The notes below the pieces were generated by a model, which was given only the letters and a program-made list of their open reading frames with translations, ran no database searches and was not told the DNA's origin. DNA of 64,000 nucleotides, taken from the NCBI RefSeq assembly GCF_008807415.1, contig NZ_CP043626.1:3038001-3102000 (forward strand), in the 5' to 3' direction. A program made the position numbers and the translations under genes. Below are positions 8,346 through 16,497 of the stretch, piece by piece (the stretch's first letter is position 1; every line of letters begins with the position of its first letter). Origin of the DNA: Pseudomonas denitrificans (nom. rej.). Its GTDB lineage: Bacteria > Pseudomonadota > Gammaproteobacteria > Pseudomonadales > Pseudomonadaceae.

Positions 8346-8933
8346 ATGCCACAAGCCCCGCTGCCCCTCTGTTCCGTCCTGATTCTCGCCGGAGGACGCG
8401 GCCAGCGCATGGGCGGCCAGGACAAGGGCCTGCTGGAGTGGCAGGGCCGCCCGCTGGTGAGCTACGCCGCCGCCCTCGCCCGCCCTTTCAGCGACGACCT
8501 GATCATCTCCTGCAACCGCAACGCGGACGTCTACGCCGGCTTCGCCGACCGTCTGGTACAGGACGACAGTGCGGACTTCCCCGGCCCGCTCGCCGGCATC
8601 CGCGCGGGCCTGGTCAGCGCGCACCATACCCACCTGTTGGTACTGCCCTGCGATGCGCCACTGCTGGACGCCGACCTGCTTGAGCGCCTGCTGCGCGCAT
8701 CGGCCGCAGCGCCGGACGTCGTGCACATGCTGCGCTGCGGCACGCAGTGGGAACCGCTGTTCAGCATCATCCCGGTGGCGCTGCGCGCCCGGATAGAGGA
8801 ATCCTGGAACCAGGGCGACCGCAGCCCGCGCCATGTTTTCTCGAACCTCGGCCTGCAGGCGGTGGATTGCCCGGCCGACGACCCGCGACTGGCCAATCTG
8901 AACACCCCGGAGCTGCTCTATCGCGCCCGATAG
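8346..8933 (+). CDS. mobA: Molybdenum cofactor guanylyltransferase MobA
   Basis: 195 residues. Transfers GMP from GTP to molybdopterin-Mo to make the bis-MGD cofactor in the cytoplasm. The N-terminal nucleotidyltransferase signature LILAGGRGQRMGGQDKGLLEW is unmistakable (GGxGxRMGGxDK), followed by DFPGPLAGIRAGL and the metal-binding LPCDAPLL. The ATG at 8346 sits shortly before the first beta strand; longer upstream reading in this frame runs antisense through moaB and is not family-like. Divergent from moaB-moeA across 70 bases, so the three Mo-cofactor genes share one intergenic promoter region. PA3030-like. Confidence 0.95.
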   Translation: MPQAPLPLCSVLILAGGRGQRMGGQDKGLLEWQGRPLVSYAAALARPFSDDLIISCNRNADVYAGFADRLVQDDSADFPGPLAGIRAGLVSAHHTHLLVLPCDAPLLDADLLERLLRASAAAPDVVHMLRCGTQWEPLFSIIPVALRARIEESWNQGDRSPRHVFSNLGLQAVDCPADDPRLANLNTPELLYRAR

Positions 8934-9024
8934 CGACAGAGTCGAAAATTTTCCGGGAACTATGCTGCAAGGCACCCGGTCAGATTTTTCGTACTTTTTT
9001 GTTCGCTCATCAGGAGATTCACCC

Positions 9025-9246
9025 ATGAACAAACGGATGCTTCCCGCCTTCCTGCTCGCCCTGGGCTTTAGCGTGCTCGCTGGTTGCTCCACTCCGTCCG
9101 TCATCACCCTGAACGATGGTCGCGAGATTCAGTCGGTTGACAAACCCAAGTACGACGAAGAATCCGGCTTCTATGAGTTCGAACAGCTGGATGGCAAAAC
9201 CGCCCGCGTGAACAAGGATCAGGTACGGACCGTCAAGGACCTCTGA
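9025..9246 (+). CDS. YgdI/YgdR-family small lipoprotein
   Basis: 73-residue precursor with a short signal sequence and lipobox LAGC, giving an N-acylated Cys at residue 20. The mature part is a small SH3-like beta barrel with the family pattern ITLNDGREIQSVDKPKYDEESGFYEF and a closing VNKDQVRTVKDL. AGGAG lies 8 bases before the ATG. The family (E. coli YgdI/YgdR) consists of outer- or inner-membrane lipoproteins of unknown role. It is a single-gene unit followed by a strong terminator. PA3031-like. Confidence 0.9.
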   Translation: MNKRMLPAFLLALGFSVLAGCSTPSVITLNDGREIQSVDKPKYDEESGFYEFEQLDGKTARVNKDQVRTVKDL

Positions 9247-9257
9247 TTCGCCCGGCG

Positions 9258-9309
9258 GTGAAAACGCCCCGCAGGCCCTGAGCGGTCTGCGGGGCGTTGG
9301 CGTTTTCAC
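9258..9309 (+). terminator. Long GC-rich terminator after the lipoprotein gene
   Basis: Nested inverted repeats: GTGAAAACGCC pairs with GGCGTTTTCAC at the outside, and ACGCCCCGCAG pairs with CTGCGGGGCGT inside (loop about 9278-9283). A TTTT run lies at 9303-9306. It is placed 12 bases after the stop codon. Confidence 0.75.
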
Positions 9310-9348
9310 GGGGGCGAAAAGATTTTTCAAATATTTTTCGCTAACCCC

Positions 9349-9376
9349 TTGTGCATCAAAAGTTTTTCGGTAGAAT
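9349..9376 (+). promoter_or_regulatory. Sigma-70-type promoter of tRNA-Pro
   Basis: A -35 element TTGTGC (9349-9354), a 16-base spacer and a -10 element TAGAAT (9371-9376) lie 13 bases upstream of the mature tRNA 5' end. The -10 is followed by a GC-rich ATGCGCGCC discriminator, as expected for a stringently controlled stable-RNA promoter. Confidence 0.7.
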
Positions 9377-9389
9377 GCGCGCCATCAAA

Positions 9390-9466
9390 CGGAGCGTAGC
9401 GCAGCTTGGTAGCGCGTCTCGTTCGGGACGAGAAGGTCGCTGGTTCGAATCCAGTCGCTCCGACCA
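9390..9466 (+). tRNA. tRNA-Pro (anticodon CGG)
   Basis: 77 nt that fold into a full cloverleaf: acceptor stem CGGAGCG/CGCTCCG, D stem GCGC/GCGC, anticodon stem TCTCG/CGAGA around loop TTCGGGA (anticodon CGG, reads CCG), and T stem CTGG/CCAG around TTCGAAT. The 3' ACCA is encoded. tRNA-Pro genes can serve as integration sites, but no integrase or duplicated 3' end was seen in the window. Confidence 0.97.
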
Positions 9467-9473
9467 AATCCCG

Positions 9474-9500
9474 AAAAACCCGCCTAACGGCGGGTTTTTT
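9474..9500 (+). terminator. Terminator of tRNA-Pro
   Basis: AAAAACCCGCC-TAAC-GGCGGGTTTTTT hairpin starting 8 bases after the tRNA 3' end; 6 GC pairs plus an A/T extension and a T-run. Confidence 0.9.
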
Positions 9501-9538
9501 ATTGCCTGCGATTTTTCCCCAGAAGTAGTCACAGGCAC

Positions 9539-9569
9539 AAAAAAGCCCGTCCACCAGGACGGGCTTTTT
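9539..9569. terminator. Terminator downstream of the beta-hydroxyacid dehydrogenase gene
   Basis: AAAAGCCCGTCC-ACCA-GGACGGGCTTTTT, a perfect 12-bp stem 11 bases past the leftward gene ending at 9580. The A-run on the other side makes it usable in both directions. Confidence 0.9.
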
Positions 9570-9579
9570 CATGGGCGAA

Positions 9580-10455
9580 TCAGAGCTGACCGGACTTGCG
9601 CAGCGCGACCTGCGACAGGGCGCTCCAGTCCCGCTCGCCGTCACCGTGCGCGATGGCTTCGAGCAGATTGTCACGCAGAAGGCTGGCGAGTGGCAGCGGC
9701 ACGCGCTGCTCATGCCCGGCCGACAGCGCCAGGCCAACATCCTTGAGCCCCAGCACCAGGCGGAAGCCGGCCGGGTCGAAGCGCTGCTCGGCGATCTGCG
9801 CGCCGTAGTTGCGGTACACCGGCGCGTTGAACAGCGTGTTGCCCATGATTTCCATGAACTCGCCCGGCGCCACGCCGTAGGTCTTCACCAGCGCCGCGCT
9901 CTCCCCCATCGCCTCGATAGCGCTGGCGATCATGAAGTTACCGGCAATCTTCACCGCGACCGCGCGCAGCGGGTCGTCGCCCAGCGGCCAGGTCTTCTGC
10001 CCGAGCACGTCGAGTACCGGCTGCGCCTTGGCGATGGCCGCCTCGGGGCCGGCCACCAGGATGTTCAGCTTGCCGGCGGCGGCGACATCCGTGCGCCCGA
10101 ATACCGGCGCGGCGACGAACTCGACGCCCTGCTCGCGGTGCAGCTCGATCAGCTCACCGACGAAGGCGGTGGACAGCGTGGCCATGCTCAAGTGCACCAG
10201 GCCGGCCCTGGCCGATGCCAGGGCACCGCTGTCGAGCAGCACGGCGCGGGTGGAGGCATCGTCGGCCAGCATGGAGATCACCAGCTCGACATCGAACGCC
10301 TGCACAGGGGTGGCAGCGGCGATGGCGCCCAGTTCCACCAGCGGCTCGGCGGCGCCGGGCGAGCGGTTCCACACGACGACCTGGTGGCCGGCCTGGATGA
10401 GATTGGCAGCCATGGCAGCACCCATGCCGCCCAGTCCGAGAAATCCGATCTTCAT
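9580..10455 (-). CDS. NAD(P)-dependent oxidoreductase, 3-hydroxyisobutyrate dehydrogenase family
   Basis: 291 residues. The N-terminal Rossmann motif GFLGLGGMGAAMAANL is at residues 4-19, and the catalytic-lysine helix reads VKIAGNFMIASAIEAMGESAALV at about 170. This is the layout of beta-hydroxyacid dehydrogenases (HIBADH, glyoxylate/succinic-semialdehyde reductase, tartronate-semialdehyde reductase). The start at 10453-10455 was chosen because the Rossmann strand begins right there; the longer reading adds 29 unrelated residues. The substrate cannot be read from the sequence. Monocistronic or loosely linked to the small glutaredoxin-like gene upstream (52-base gap). Confidence 0.9.
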   Translation of the reverse strand: MKIGFLGLGGMGAAMAANLIQAGHQVVVWNRSPGAAEPLVELGAIAAATPVQAFDVELVISMLADDASTRAVLLDSGALASARAGLVHLSMATLSTAFVGELIELHREQGVEFVAAPVFGRTDVAAAGKLNILVAGPEAAIAKAQPVLDVLGQKTWPLGDDPLRAVAVKIAGNFMIASAIEAMGESAALVKTYGVAPGEFMEIMGNTLFNAPVYRNYGAQIAEQRFDPAGFRLVLGLKDVGLALSAGHEQRVPLPLASLLRDNLLEAIAHGDGERDWSALSQVALRKSGQL

Positions 10456-10507
10456 TGCAATGCGCCTCGCATCGGTTGATTGAGGAGAGGGAAAGCCGCC
10501 GAAATCT

Positions 10508-10747
10508 TCAGCAGCCGAGAAAAGCGGCGACCTGTGCGGCATCGAAGGGCCAGTTGAGCTCTGCGCCGGAATCGCAGCGACGCAGCACGGGAATGCTCAG
10601 GCCGTATTGCTCGACCCACTCCTCGCGGTCGGCGATATCCACCAGTTCGACCAGCAGGCCGTGTTCGACGAAGGGCATCAGCACCGCCTCGGCCACTTCG
10701 CAGAGATGGCAGCCAAGGGTGCCGAAGAGCTGGCATTCCGGGGGCAT
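10508..10747 (-). CDS. Glutaredoxin-like (DUF836) small thiol protein
   Basis: 79 residues with a thioredoxin-like fold: FGTLGCHLCEVAE gives a CxxC (Cys-His-Leu-Cys) active site near the N-terminus, then LVELVDIADREEW and the cis-Pro region LSIPVLRR. This is the DUF836/glutaredoxin-like family of unknown partners. Two ATG starts are possible; the one at 10745-10747 has CCAGGAG 6 bases before it. The alternative at 10769-10771 adds 8 residues and also has a GGAG. It lies just downstream of the TetR gene and may be co-transcribed with it. PA3033-like. Confidence 0.85.
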   Translation of the reverse strand: MPPECQLFGTLGCHLCEVAEAVLMPFVEHGLLVELVDIADREEWVEQYGLSIPVLRRCDSGAELNWPFDAAQVAAFLGC

Positions 10748-10775
10748 GGTGGGCTCCTGGGTTGGCGACATGGGT

Positions 10776-11333
10776 TCAGACTCCGGCGTGCTTGAGCAAA
10801 GTGTCGGCCACGGCGCGGGCTTCTCGCCCCTGCTGCGCCGGGCCCTGCATGTGCGCCATCACCAGCACGCCTTCGAGCAGGTACTGCAGCTGGCGCGCCA
10901 GGGCTTCCGGCTCCGGCGCCCCCAGGTGCAACAGCTGGGCCGCGAAGAAGCGGCCAAGGAAGGCCTTGTGCTCGGCGGCCTGCTGGTGGATGGGGTGTTC
11001 GCGGTCGTGGAATTCGCCGGCGGCGTGGATGAAGGCACAGCCGCAGAAGTCCGGGCCGTTGAGCACTTCCTGCAGGCCGTCGAAGACCGCCAGGATCGCC
11101 TCGCGTGGCGCGAGGATGCGTTCGGCGACTTCCATGCGCTCGACCATGCGGGCGTGGCGCTCTTCCAGCGCCGCCATGATCAGCTCGTCCTTGGACTTGA
11201 AGTGCTTGTACAGCGTCATCTTCGCGACGCCCGACTCGGCGAGGATGCGGTCGATACCGGTGGCGTGATAGCCCTCGCGGTAGAACAGATCCTGGGCGGT
11301 GGCGAGCAGTAGCTCGCGTTTGCTGGATGCCAT
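10776..11333 (-). CDS. TetR-family transcriptional repressor
   Basis: 185 residues. The N-terminal TetR HTH is classic: AQDLFYREGYHATGIDRILAESGVAKMTLYKHFKSKDELI. The C-terminal all-helical domain contains CGCAFIHAAGEF and is of the type found in regulators of GST/reductase genes that answer to electrophiles. The gene is divergent from a glutathione S-transferase, and the intergenic DNA contains a perfect palindrome suited to a TetR dimer, so autoregulation plus control of the GST is likely. PA3034-like. The ligand is unknown. Confidence 0.92.
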   Translation of the reverse strand: MASSKRELLLATAQDLFYREGYHATGIDRILAESGVAKMTLYKHFKSKDELIMAALEERHARMVERMEVAERILAPREAILAVFDGLQEVLNGPDFCGCAFIHAAGEFHDREHPIHQQAAEHKAFLGRFFAAQLLHLGAPEPEALARQLQYLLEGVLVMAHMQGPAQQGREARAVADTLLKHAGV

Positions 11334-11437
11334 GGCATTACCTCCTGACCGGACATTATGCGCGAGGCTCGGCGCCCGTGGGGAGCGAGAGCGGCAGCGC
11401 CAGGTCGATTAGCGGACGGTCATTTCACTTGAACTAT

Positions 11438-11451
11438 ACAGACCTGTCTGT
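11438..11451. promoter_or_regulatory. Palindromic TetR-type operator between TetR and GST genes
   Basis: ACAGAC-CT-GTCTGT, a perfect 6+6 inverted repeat, lies 105 bases from the TetR start and 64 bases from the GST start. The ACAGAC/GTCTGT half-sites match the form of known TetR/AcrR-family operators (TAGACAG...CTGTCTA type). Confidence 0.75.
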
Positions 11452-11514
11452 CTAATATCTATTCCACCACCCTACCGCAGCCGTCCCACAACAACATCGC
11501 AAAGGACTCCCGCC

Positions 11515-12111
11515 ATGAAACTCCATGACGTCGCGCTTTCCGGAAACTGCTACAAGGTTCGCCTGTTCCTCGGTCTTATTGGCCAGAAGGCCGAGCTGCT
11601 GCCGGTGGACCTGATGGCCGGCGCGCACAAGCGCCCGGCCTTCCTGGCGATCAACCCGCGCGGCCAGGTGCCGGCGCTGGAGGATGGCGAACTGCGCCTG
11701 GGCGATTCCCACGCCATCCTCGCCTACCTCGCCCGGCAGTACGCCGAGCCGCACTGGTACCCGCAGGACGCCGTCACCCAGGGGCGCATTGCCAACTGGC
11801 TGAGCTTCTCGGCCAACGAGGTGCAGCACGGCCTGGCGATGGCGCGGGTGATCCAGCTGTTCAAGCGCCCCGGCGACCTGACCGCCGCGCAGGCCAAGGG
11901 CCGCCACGCGCTGGAGCTGCTGGACGCAACTTTGGCCGACCACCGCTGGCTGGCGCAGACGGACAAGCCGAGCATCGCCGACATTGCCGTCTACCCCTAC
12001 GTCACCCTGGCGACGGAAGGTGGTCTGGAACCATCCGGCTATCCCTATGTGCAGGACTGGCTGGCCCGCGTGCGCGCCCTGCCCGGTTACGTCGCGCAAC
12101 CCGCCTTCTGA
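11515..12111 (+). CDS. Glutathione S-transferase family protein
   Basis: 198 residues. The N-terminal thioredoxin-like domain begins MKLHDVALSGNCYKVRLFL, with the cis-Pro segment NPRGQVPALEDG and the glutamyl-binding LGDSHAILAYLA. The C-terminal helical domain has KPSIADIAVYPYV, the conserved N-capping box. The family conjugates or isomerises electrophiles using cytoplasmic glutathione. It is divergent from the TetR gene with a palindromic operator between them. A 71-base gap separates it from the MBL hydrolase on the same strand. PA3035-like. The preferred substrate is unknown. Confidence 0.93.
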   Translation: MKLHDVALSGNCYKVRLFLGLIGQKAELLPVDLMAGAHKRPAFLAINPRGQVPALEDGELRLGDSHAILAYLARQYAEPHWYPQDAVTQGRIANWLSFSANEVQHGLAMARVIQLFKRPGDLTAAQAKGRHALELLDATLADHRWLAQTDKPSIADIAVYPYVTLATEGGLEPSGYPYVQDWLARVRALPGYVAQPAF

Positions 12112-12182
12112 TTTTCTTCTGACTGGCCACGCCGCCGCTTGCACGGCGGCGCGCCCCTCCGCTCACCGAAAAGGAAACTCCG

Positions 12183-13049
12183 ATGCGTCTGCCATCCCTG
12201 CTGCTGGCCGGACTGTTCGCCCTCTCCTGCCTGAGCGTCCAGGCCGCCGACCTGCGCTTCTCGTTGATCCGCACCTCCGGCGTCACCACCCTGGATGCGT
12301 TCACCGTGGCCGGCGGCAACTGGACCGAGAAAGTCCCGATGAACCACACCGCTGTGCTGATCCAGCACCACGCGGCCACCTTGTTGTTCGACACCGGCCT
12401 GGGCAGCCAGGCGGACGCACAGTTCAAGCAGGACATGCCCTGGTGGGACAAGCCTCTGTTCCAGTACGAAGGCCTGAAACCGGCACGCGAGCAATTGCGG
12501 GGCAGTGGTATTTCCATCGATCGGATCATCCTGTCCCATGCGCACTGGGACCACGCCTCGGCGCTGTCGGACTTCCCGGAAGTCCCGGTCTGGGCAACCT
12601 ATGACGAGATCAACTACGCCCATATCGCCCAACCGCCGGCAGTGTTCCCCAGCCAGTTCCGCCATCCGGTGAAATGGGTGCCCTTCCAGTTCGATTCCGG
12701 CCCCTTCCTGAGCTACGACCGCAGCCTCGACCTGTTCGGCGACGGCAGCCTGGTCCTGGTGCCCATGAGCGGCCATACGCCGGGCGCGGTGGGGCTGTTC
12801 ATCACCCTCGACGACGGCCGACGCTACTTCTTCAGCGGCGACACCACCTGGCGCCTGTCCGGCTTCACCGGCCCCCGCGAGAAGTTCTGGGTCAGCCGCA
12901 AACTGGTGGACAGCAACCGCGACCAGACGCTGGCCGAAGTGGCCCGCGTCCACGAACTGATGCTTGCCTATCCAAAGCTCACCGTTGTCCCCGCCCACGA
13001 TGCCCAGGTGCAGGACAAACTCGGCTACTACCCCCACTGGATTCAGTGA
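12183..13049 (+). CDS. Periplasmic metallo-beta-lactamase-fold hydrolase
   Basis: 288 residues with a clear Sec signal peptide (cleavage after about residue 21, LSVQAAD). The MBL-fold zinc motif SHAHWDHASAL (HxHxDH) is at about residues 119-129, followed by MSGHTPGAVGL, SGDTTW and VPAHDAQV carrying the further metal ligands. The fold resembles AHL-lactonase-like and glyoxalase-II-like hydrolases, but export to the periplasm argues against cytoplasmic glyoxalase function. AAAGGAAAC precedes the ATG. Probably co-transcribed with the GST. The substrate is unassigned. Confidence 0.88.
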   Translation: MRLPSLLLAGLFALSCLSVQAADLRFSLIRTSGVTTLDAFTVAGGNWTEKVPMNHTAVLIQHHAATLLFDTGLGSQADAQFKQDMPWWDKPLFQYEGLKPAREQLRGSGISIDRIILSHAHWDHASALSDFPEVPVWATYDEINYAHIAQPPAVFPSQFRHPVKWVPFQFDSGPFLSYDRSLDLFGDGSLVLVPMSGHTPGAVGLFITLDDGRRYFFSGDTTWRLSGFTGPREKFWVSRKLVDSNRDQTLAEVARVHELMLAYPKLTVVPAHDAQVQDKLGYYPHWIQ

Positions 13050-13226
13050 AAGCCACGCCCGCCGCCGCCCAGCGCTTCAATAGCCAGCTTACTAATCAGC
13101 GACTAAGGTCTAAGAGTCGTCAACATTCGGTAATGATTTAGTAGATAGGCTGTAACAGATTGACATGCCGACCCTGATCCAGTCGGCATCATCAAACTGC
13201 CCCAAGCGCTCGAGGAGACAATAACA

Positions 13227-14498
13227 ATGAGCAAGACCCCGATCGCCCGTGCCGTGGCTTTGGCCGCGCTGGGTACCAGCTTTATCCTTCCGACACTCGC
13301 CCACGCTGACTTCATCAAGGACAGCAAGGCCACCGTCGAACTGCGTAACTTCTACTTCAACCGCGACTTCCGCCAGGACAGCCCGGCCCCTGCCCAGAAC
13401 AAGGCCGAGGAATGGGCCCAGGGTTTCATCCTCAAATATGAGTCGGGTTACACCGACGGCACCATCGGTGTCGGCGTCGACGCCCTGGGCACCCTGGGCC
13501 TGAAACTCGATTCGTCACCTGACCGCAGCGGCACCGGCCTGCTGCAGCGCTCCTCCAGCGACAAGCGCGCCGAGGACAGCTACGGCGACCTGGGCGTTAC
13601 CGCCAAGCTGCGTGCGTCCAAGACGACCCTGAAGGGCGGCACCCTGATGCCGAAGATGCCGGTGGTGCAGTTCAACGACACCCGCCTGCTGCCGCAGACC
13701 TTCAGCGGCTTCGCCCTGAACTCCGCTGAGCTTGACGGCCTGACCGTCGACGGCGGTCGCCTGTACCAGGTCAACCAGCGCGATTCCTCGGACTACGAGG
13801 ACATGACCATCACCGGCGGCGGCAAGCGCAACATCAAGCTCGGCGATAGCCTCACCTCCAACAAGTTCCTGTTTGGCGGCCTCACCTACAAGTGGACCGA
13901 CAGCCTGAGCACCAGCTACCACTACGGCGGCCTGGAAGACATCTACAAACAGCACTACCTGGGCCTGATCCATGTGCTGCCGATCGCCGACAAGCAATCG
14001 CTGAAGTCCGACATCCGCTGGGCCAAGTCCGATGACGATGGCGGCAGCAACGTCGACAACAAGGCGCTCAACGCCATGTTCACCTATGCCCTGGGCTACC
14101 ACGCCTTCGGCCTCGGCTACCAGAAGATGAGCGGCGACACCGGCTTCGCCTACATCAACGGCACCGACCCCTACCTGGTGAACTACATCCAGATCGGCGA
14201 CTTCGCCAACAAGGACGAGAAGTCCTGGCAGGCGCGCTACGACTACAATTTTGCCGGCCTCGGCATCCCCGGCCTGACCTTCATGACCCGCTACGTGAAA
14301 GGCGACAACATCGACCTGATCACCACCGACGGCGAAGGCAAGGAATGGGAACGCGACACCGACATCGCCTACGTCTTCCAGGACGGCCCGCTGAAGAACC
14401 TCGGCGTGAAGTGGCGCAACGCGACCATGCGCACCAACTACACCAACGATTACGACGAGAACCGTCTGATCGTCAGCTACACCATGCCGCTCTGGTAA
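13227..14498 (+). CDS. opdQ: OprD-family outer membrane porin, OpdQ-like
   Basis: 423 residues with a Sec signal peptide (cleavage near LAHADFI). The mature start DFIKDSKATVELRNFYFNRDF is the OprD-family N-terminus, and the protein ends in YTMPLW with an aromatic C-terminal residue typical of beta-barrels recognised by BamA. A RDSSDYEDM stretch and GGLTYKWTDSLSTSYHYGGLEDIYKQHYLGL are typical OprD strands. OprD-family porins bring amino acids or small carboxylates across the outer membrane. The symbol is by similarity and gene order (PA3038). GAGGAGA lies upstream of the ATG. Confidence 0.85.
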   Translation: MSKTPIARAVALAALGTSFILPTLAHADFIKDSKATVELRNFYFNRDFRQDSPAPAQNKAEEWAQGFILKYESGYTDGTIGVGVDALGTLGLKLDSSPDRSGTGLLQRSSSDKRAEDSYGDLGVTAKLRASKTTLKGGTLMPKMPVVQFNDTRLLPQTFSGFALNSAELDGLTVDGGRLYQVNQRDSSDYEDMTITGGGKRNIKLGDSLTSNKFLFGGLTYKWTDSLSTSYHYGGLEDIYKQHYLGLIHVLPIADKQSLKSDIRWAKSDDDGGSNVDNKALNAMFTYALGYHAFGLGYQKMSGDTGFAYINGTDPYLVNYIQIGDFANKDEKSWQARYDYNFAGLGIPGLTFMTRYVKGDNIDLITTDGEGKEWERDTDIAYVFQDGPLKNLGVKWRNATMRTNYTNDYDENRLIVSYTMPLW

Positions 14499-14514
14499 CT
14501 CCCGCGGCGTGACG

Positions 14515-14542
14515 AAAAAGCCCGGCATCTGCCGGGCTTTTT
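14515..14542. terminator. Bidirectional terminator between porin and ammonium transporter genes
   Basis: AAAAAGCCCGGC-ATCT-GCCGGGCTTTTT, perfect stem with 4-nt loop, between two convergent genes ending at 14498 and 14564. Confidence 0.93.
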
Positions 14543-14563
14543 CTTTGCCTCACCATGGAGCAA

Positions 14564-15772
14564 TCAGTCCTGGCTGAGCGCTCCGATCTTATGGATCGAC
14601 AGGTCGGCGCCGTAGTACTCCTCTTCCTTCGTCAGGCGGATACCCACAGCCGCCTTCACCAGGCCGTACACCAGCAGGCCTCCGGCGAAAGCCACCGCCA
14701 CACCGAGCAGCGTGCCGATCGCCTGGCTGGCCAGGCTGACCCCACCCAATCCGCCCAGCGCCTGCTGACCAAAGATGCCGCAGGCAATGCCGCCCCAGGC
14801 GCCGCACAGGCCGTGCAGCGGCCAGACGCCCAACACGTCGTCGATCTTCCAGCGTACCTGGGTCGCGGTGAACGCCCAGACGAACAGCGCGCCGGCCAGC
14901 ATGCCGGTGGCCAGGGCGCCGATGGGGTGCATCAGGTCGGAACCAGCGCAGACCGCCACCAGTCCGGCCAGAGGGCCGTTGTGCAGGAAGCCCGGGTCAT
15001 TGCGACCGACCAGCAGCGACGCCACGGTGCCGCCGACCATCGCCAGCAAAGAGTTCACTGCCACCAATCCACTCGCGCCCGCCAGCGACTGCGCACTCAT
15101 GACGTTGAAGCCGAACCAGCCGACAATGAGAATCCACGAACCCGCCGCCAGGAACGGAATGTTCGACGGCGCGAAAGCGACCAATCGCCCCTCGCGGTAC
15201 CGGCCATTACGCTGCCCCAGCAGAACCACCGCCGCCAGCGCCAGCCAGCCGCCGAAGGCATGCACCACGACGGAGCCGGCGAAATCATGGAAGGCAGCGC
15301 CGAATTCGGCCTTCAGCCAGGCCTGGAAGCCGAAATTGCCGTTCCAGATCAAGCCCTCGAAGAACGGATAGACGAAGGCCACGATCAGCGCCGTAGCGCA
15401 CAACTGCGGGCCGAACCGGGCACGTTCGGCGATGCCGCCGGAAATGATCGCGGGGATCGCCGCGGCGAAGGTCAGCAGGAAGAAGAACTTCACCAGCGCG
15501 TAGCCGTTTTCGTGCGCCAGCGTCGCCGCCGGCTGCAGAAAAGTGACGCCATAGGCGATCCAGTAGCCGATGAAGAAATAGGCCAGGGTCGAGATGGCGA
15601 AGTCCGAGAGGATCTTCGACAGGGCATTCACCTGGTTCTTCAGGCGCACCGTGCCCACTTCCAGGAAGGCAAAGCCCGCGTGCATGGCCAGCACCATGAC
15701 CGCGCCCATCAGGAGGAACAGCGTGTTGGAACCGTGGACCAGCGTCTCTACGGCACTATTGAGGTTTTCCAT
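14564..15772 (-). CDS. amt: Ammonium transporter (Amt/Rh family)
   Basis: 402 residues, 11 predicted membrane helices. Signature AFLEVGTVRLKNQVN is near the N-terminus; the DFAGSVVVHAFGGW segment supplies the conserved Asp and first twin His, and LHGLCGAWGG supplies the second. The signature DFAGSxxVH matches Amt family members. It conducts ammonium/ammonia across the inner membrane. No cleavable signal peptide, unlike E. coli AmtB, and no glnK partner next door, so PII regulation is not evident from context. Convergent with the porin gene. Confidence 0.92.
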   Translation of the reverse strand: MENLNSAVETLVHGSNTLFLLMGAVMVLAMHAGFAFLEVGTVRLKNQVNALSKILSDFAISTLAYFFIGYWIAYGVTFLQPAATLAHENGYALVKFFFLLTFAAAIPAIISGGIAERARFGPQLCATALIVAFVYPFFEGLIWNGNFGFQAWLKAEFGAAFHDFAGSVVVHAFGGWLALAAVVLLGQRNGRYREGRLVAFAPSNIPFLAAGSWILIVGWFGFNVMSAQSLAGASGLVAVNSLLAMVGGTVASLLVGRNDPGFLHNGPLAGLVAVCAGSDLMHPIGALATGMLAGALFVWAFTATQVRWKIDDVLGVWPLHGLCGAWGGIACGIFGQQALGGLGGVSLASQAIGTLLGVAVAFAGGLLVYGLVKAAVGIRLTKEEEYYGADLSIHKIGALSQD

Positions 15773-16176
15773 CGCTACAGGCAGCCCCGGAGGTCAAGGG
15801 GAAAGCACCAAAACGGCTCGCGGCGACCCCGCGTCGCACCACACTGAAGCAGCGGCGCACCACAGAGGAGCCGAGCGCTGAACCAGCATGGCCCACAAGC
15901 CATCCGACCAGCTTCGCAATTTCTTGTACTTCCTTATGTTTTTCAGTGGTTTGAGCTCATATTCCCGGCCGTTTCAGACACCGGGAACGCCCCGCCATGG
16001 GGCGCTCGGCTCTCCATGCGCACCAGAGAAATGCAAGCGGCATACCACCGGAGCAGCATTCAGCGGCTAGGCTTCAACTCGCACGCGAGAGCGGCCCCAT
16101 GATGAATTTATGAGAAACTTTCCAGCGACCCTGGGGCTCGAAAACTAGGAACCTCAACCCGCACAAGGAGCATCAC
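15773..16176. other. 404-base intergenic region between amt and the DUF883 gene
   Basis: Divergent promoter region. No gene, hairpin terminator or repeat stands out. A possible AlgU/sigma-22-like element for the rightward gene is listed separately. The stretch around 15910-15965 is T-rich compared with its surroundings. Confidence 0.6.
16114..16142 (+). promoter_or_regulatory. Possible AlgU (sigma-22/sigma-E-type) promoter
   Basis: GAAACTT (16114-16120), a 17-base spacer and TCGAA (16138-16142) approximate the AlgU consensus GAACTT-N16/17-TCTGA. It lies 35 bases before the ATG of the YqjD-like gene. The match is imperfect. Confidence 0.3.
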
Positions 16177-16494
16177 ATGCCTCGCAAGACCGCAGTGAAC
16201 GCCGCCAAGGATGAACTCCTGGCCGAATTCCAGGCCCTCGTCAGCGACACCGAGAAACTCCTGCAGAGCTCGGCCGACCTGGCTGGCGCCGAAGCCGACC
16301 AGATGCGCGCGCAGATCCATGAGAGCCTCAAGCGCGCCCGCGATGCCATCTATTCCACCAAGGACTCCGTGCGCGACCAGGGCAAAGCCGCCGTGGACGC
16401 CACCGAAGACTATGTCGGTGATCACCCGTGGCAGGCCGTGGGTATCGCCGCCGGTGTCGGCTTCCTCCTCGGCCTGCTGGTCAGCCGGCGCTGA
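16177..16494 (+). CDS. DUF883 family (YqjD/ElaB/YgaM-like) membrane-anchored protein
   Basis: 105 residues: a long amphipathic N-terminal helical region rich in Ala/Glu/Lys with KDELLAEFQALVSDTEKLL, the conserved DHPWQAVGIAAGVGFLLGLLVSRR at the C-terminus as single membrane anchor, ending in basic residues. The E. coli homologues bind ribosomes and are stationary-phase proteins sitting on the inner membrane. AAGGAG precedes the ATG. First gene of a three-gene unit with YqjE-like and YqjK-like proteins. PA3040-like. Confidence 0.92.
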   Translation: MPRKTAVNAAKDELLAEFQALVSDTEKLLQSSADLAGAEADQMRAQIHESLKRARDAIYSTKDSVRDQGKAAVDATEDYVGDHPWQAVGIAAGVGFLLGLLVSRR

Positions 16495-16497
16495 TCG

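Noticed and set aside
9390..9466. tRNA-Pro as an attachment site of an island
   Set aside because: No integrase nearby and no second copy of the tRNA 3' end was noticed in the window; flanking genes follow core order.
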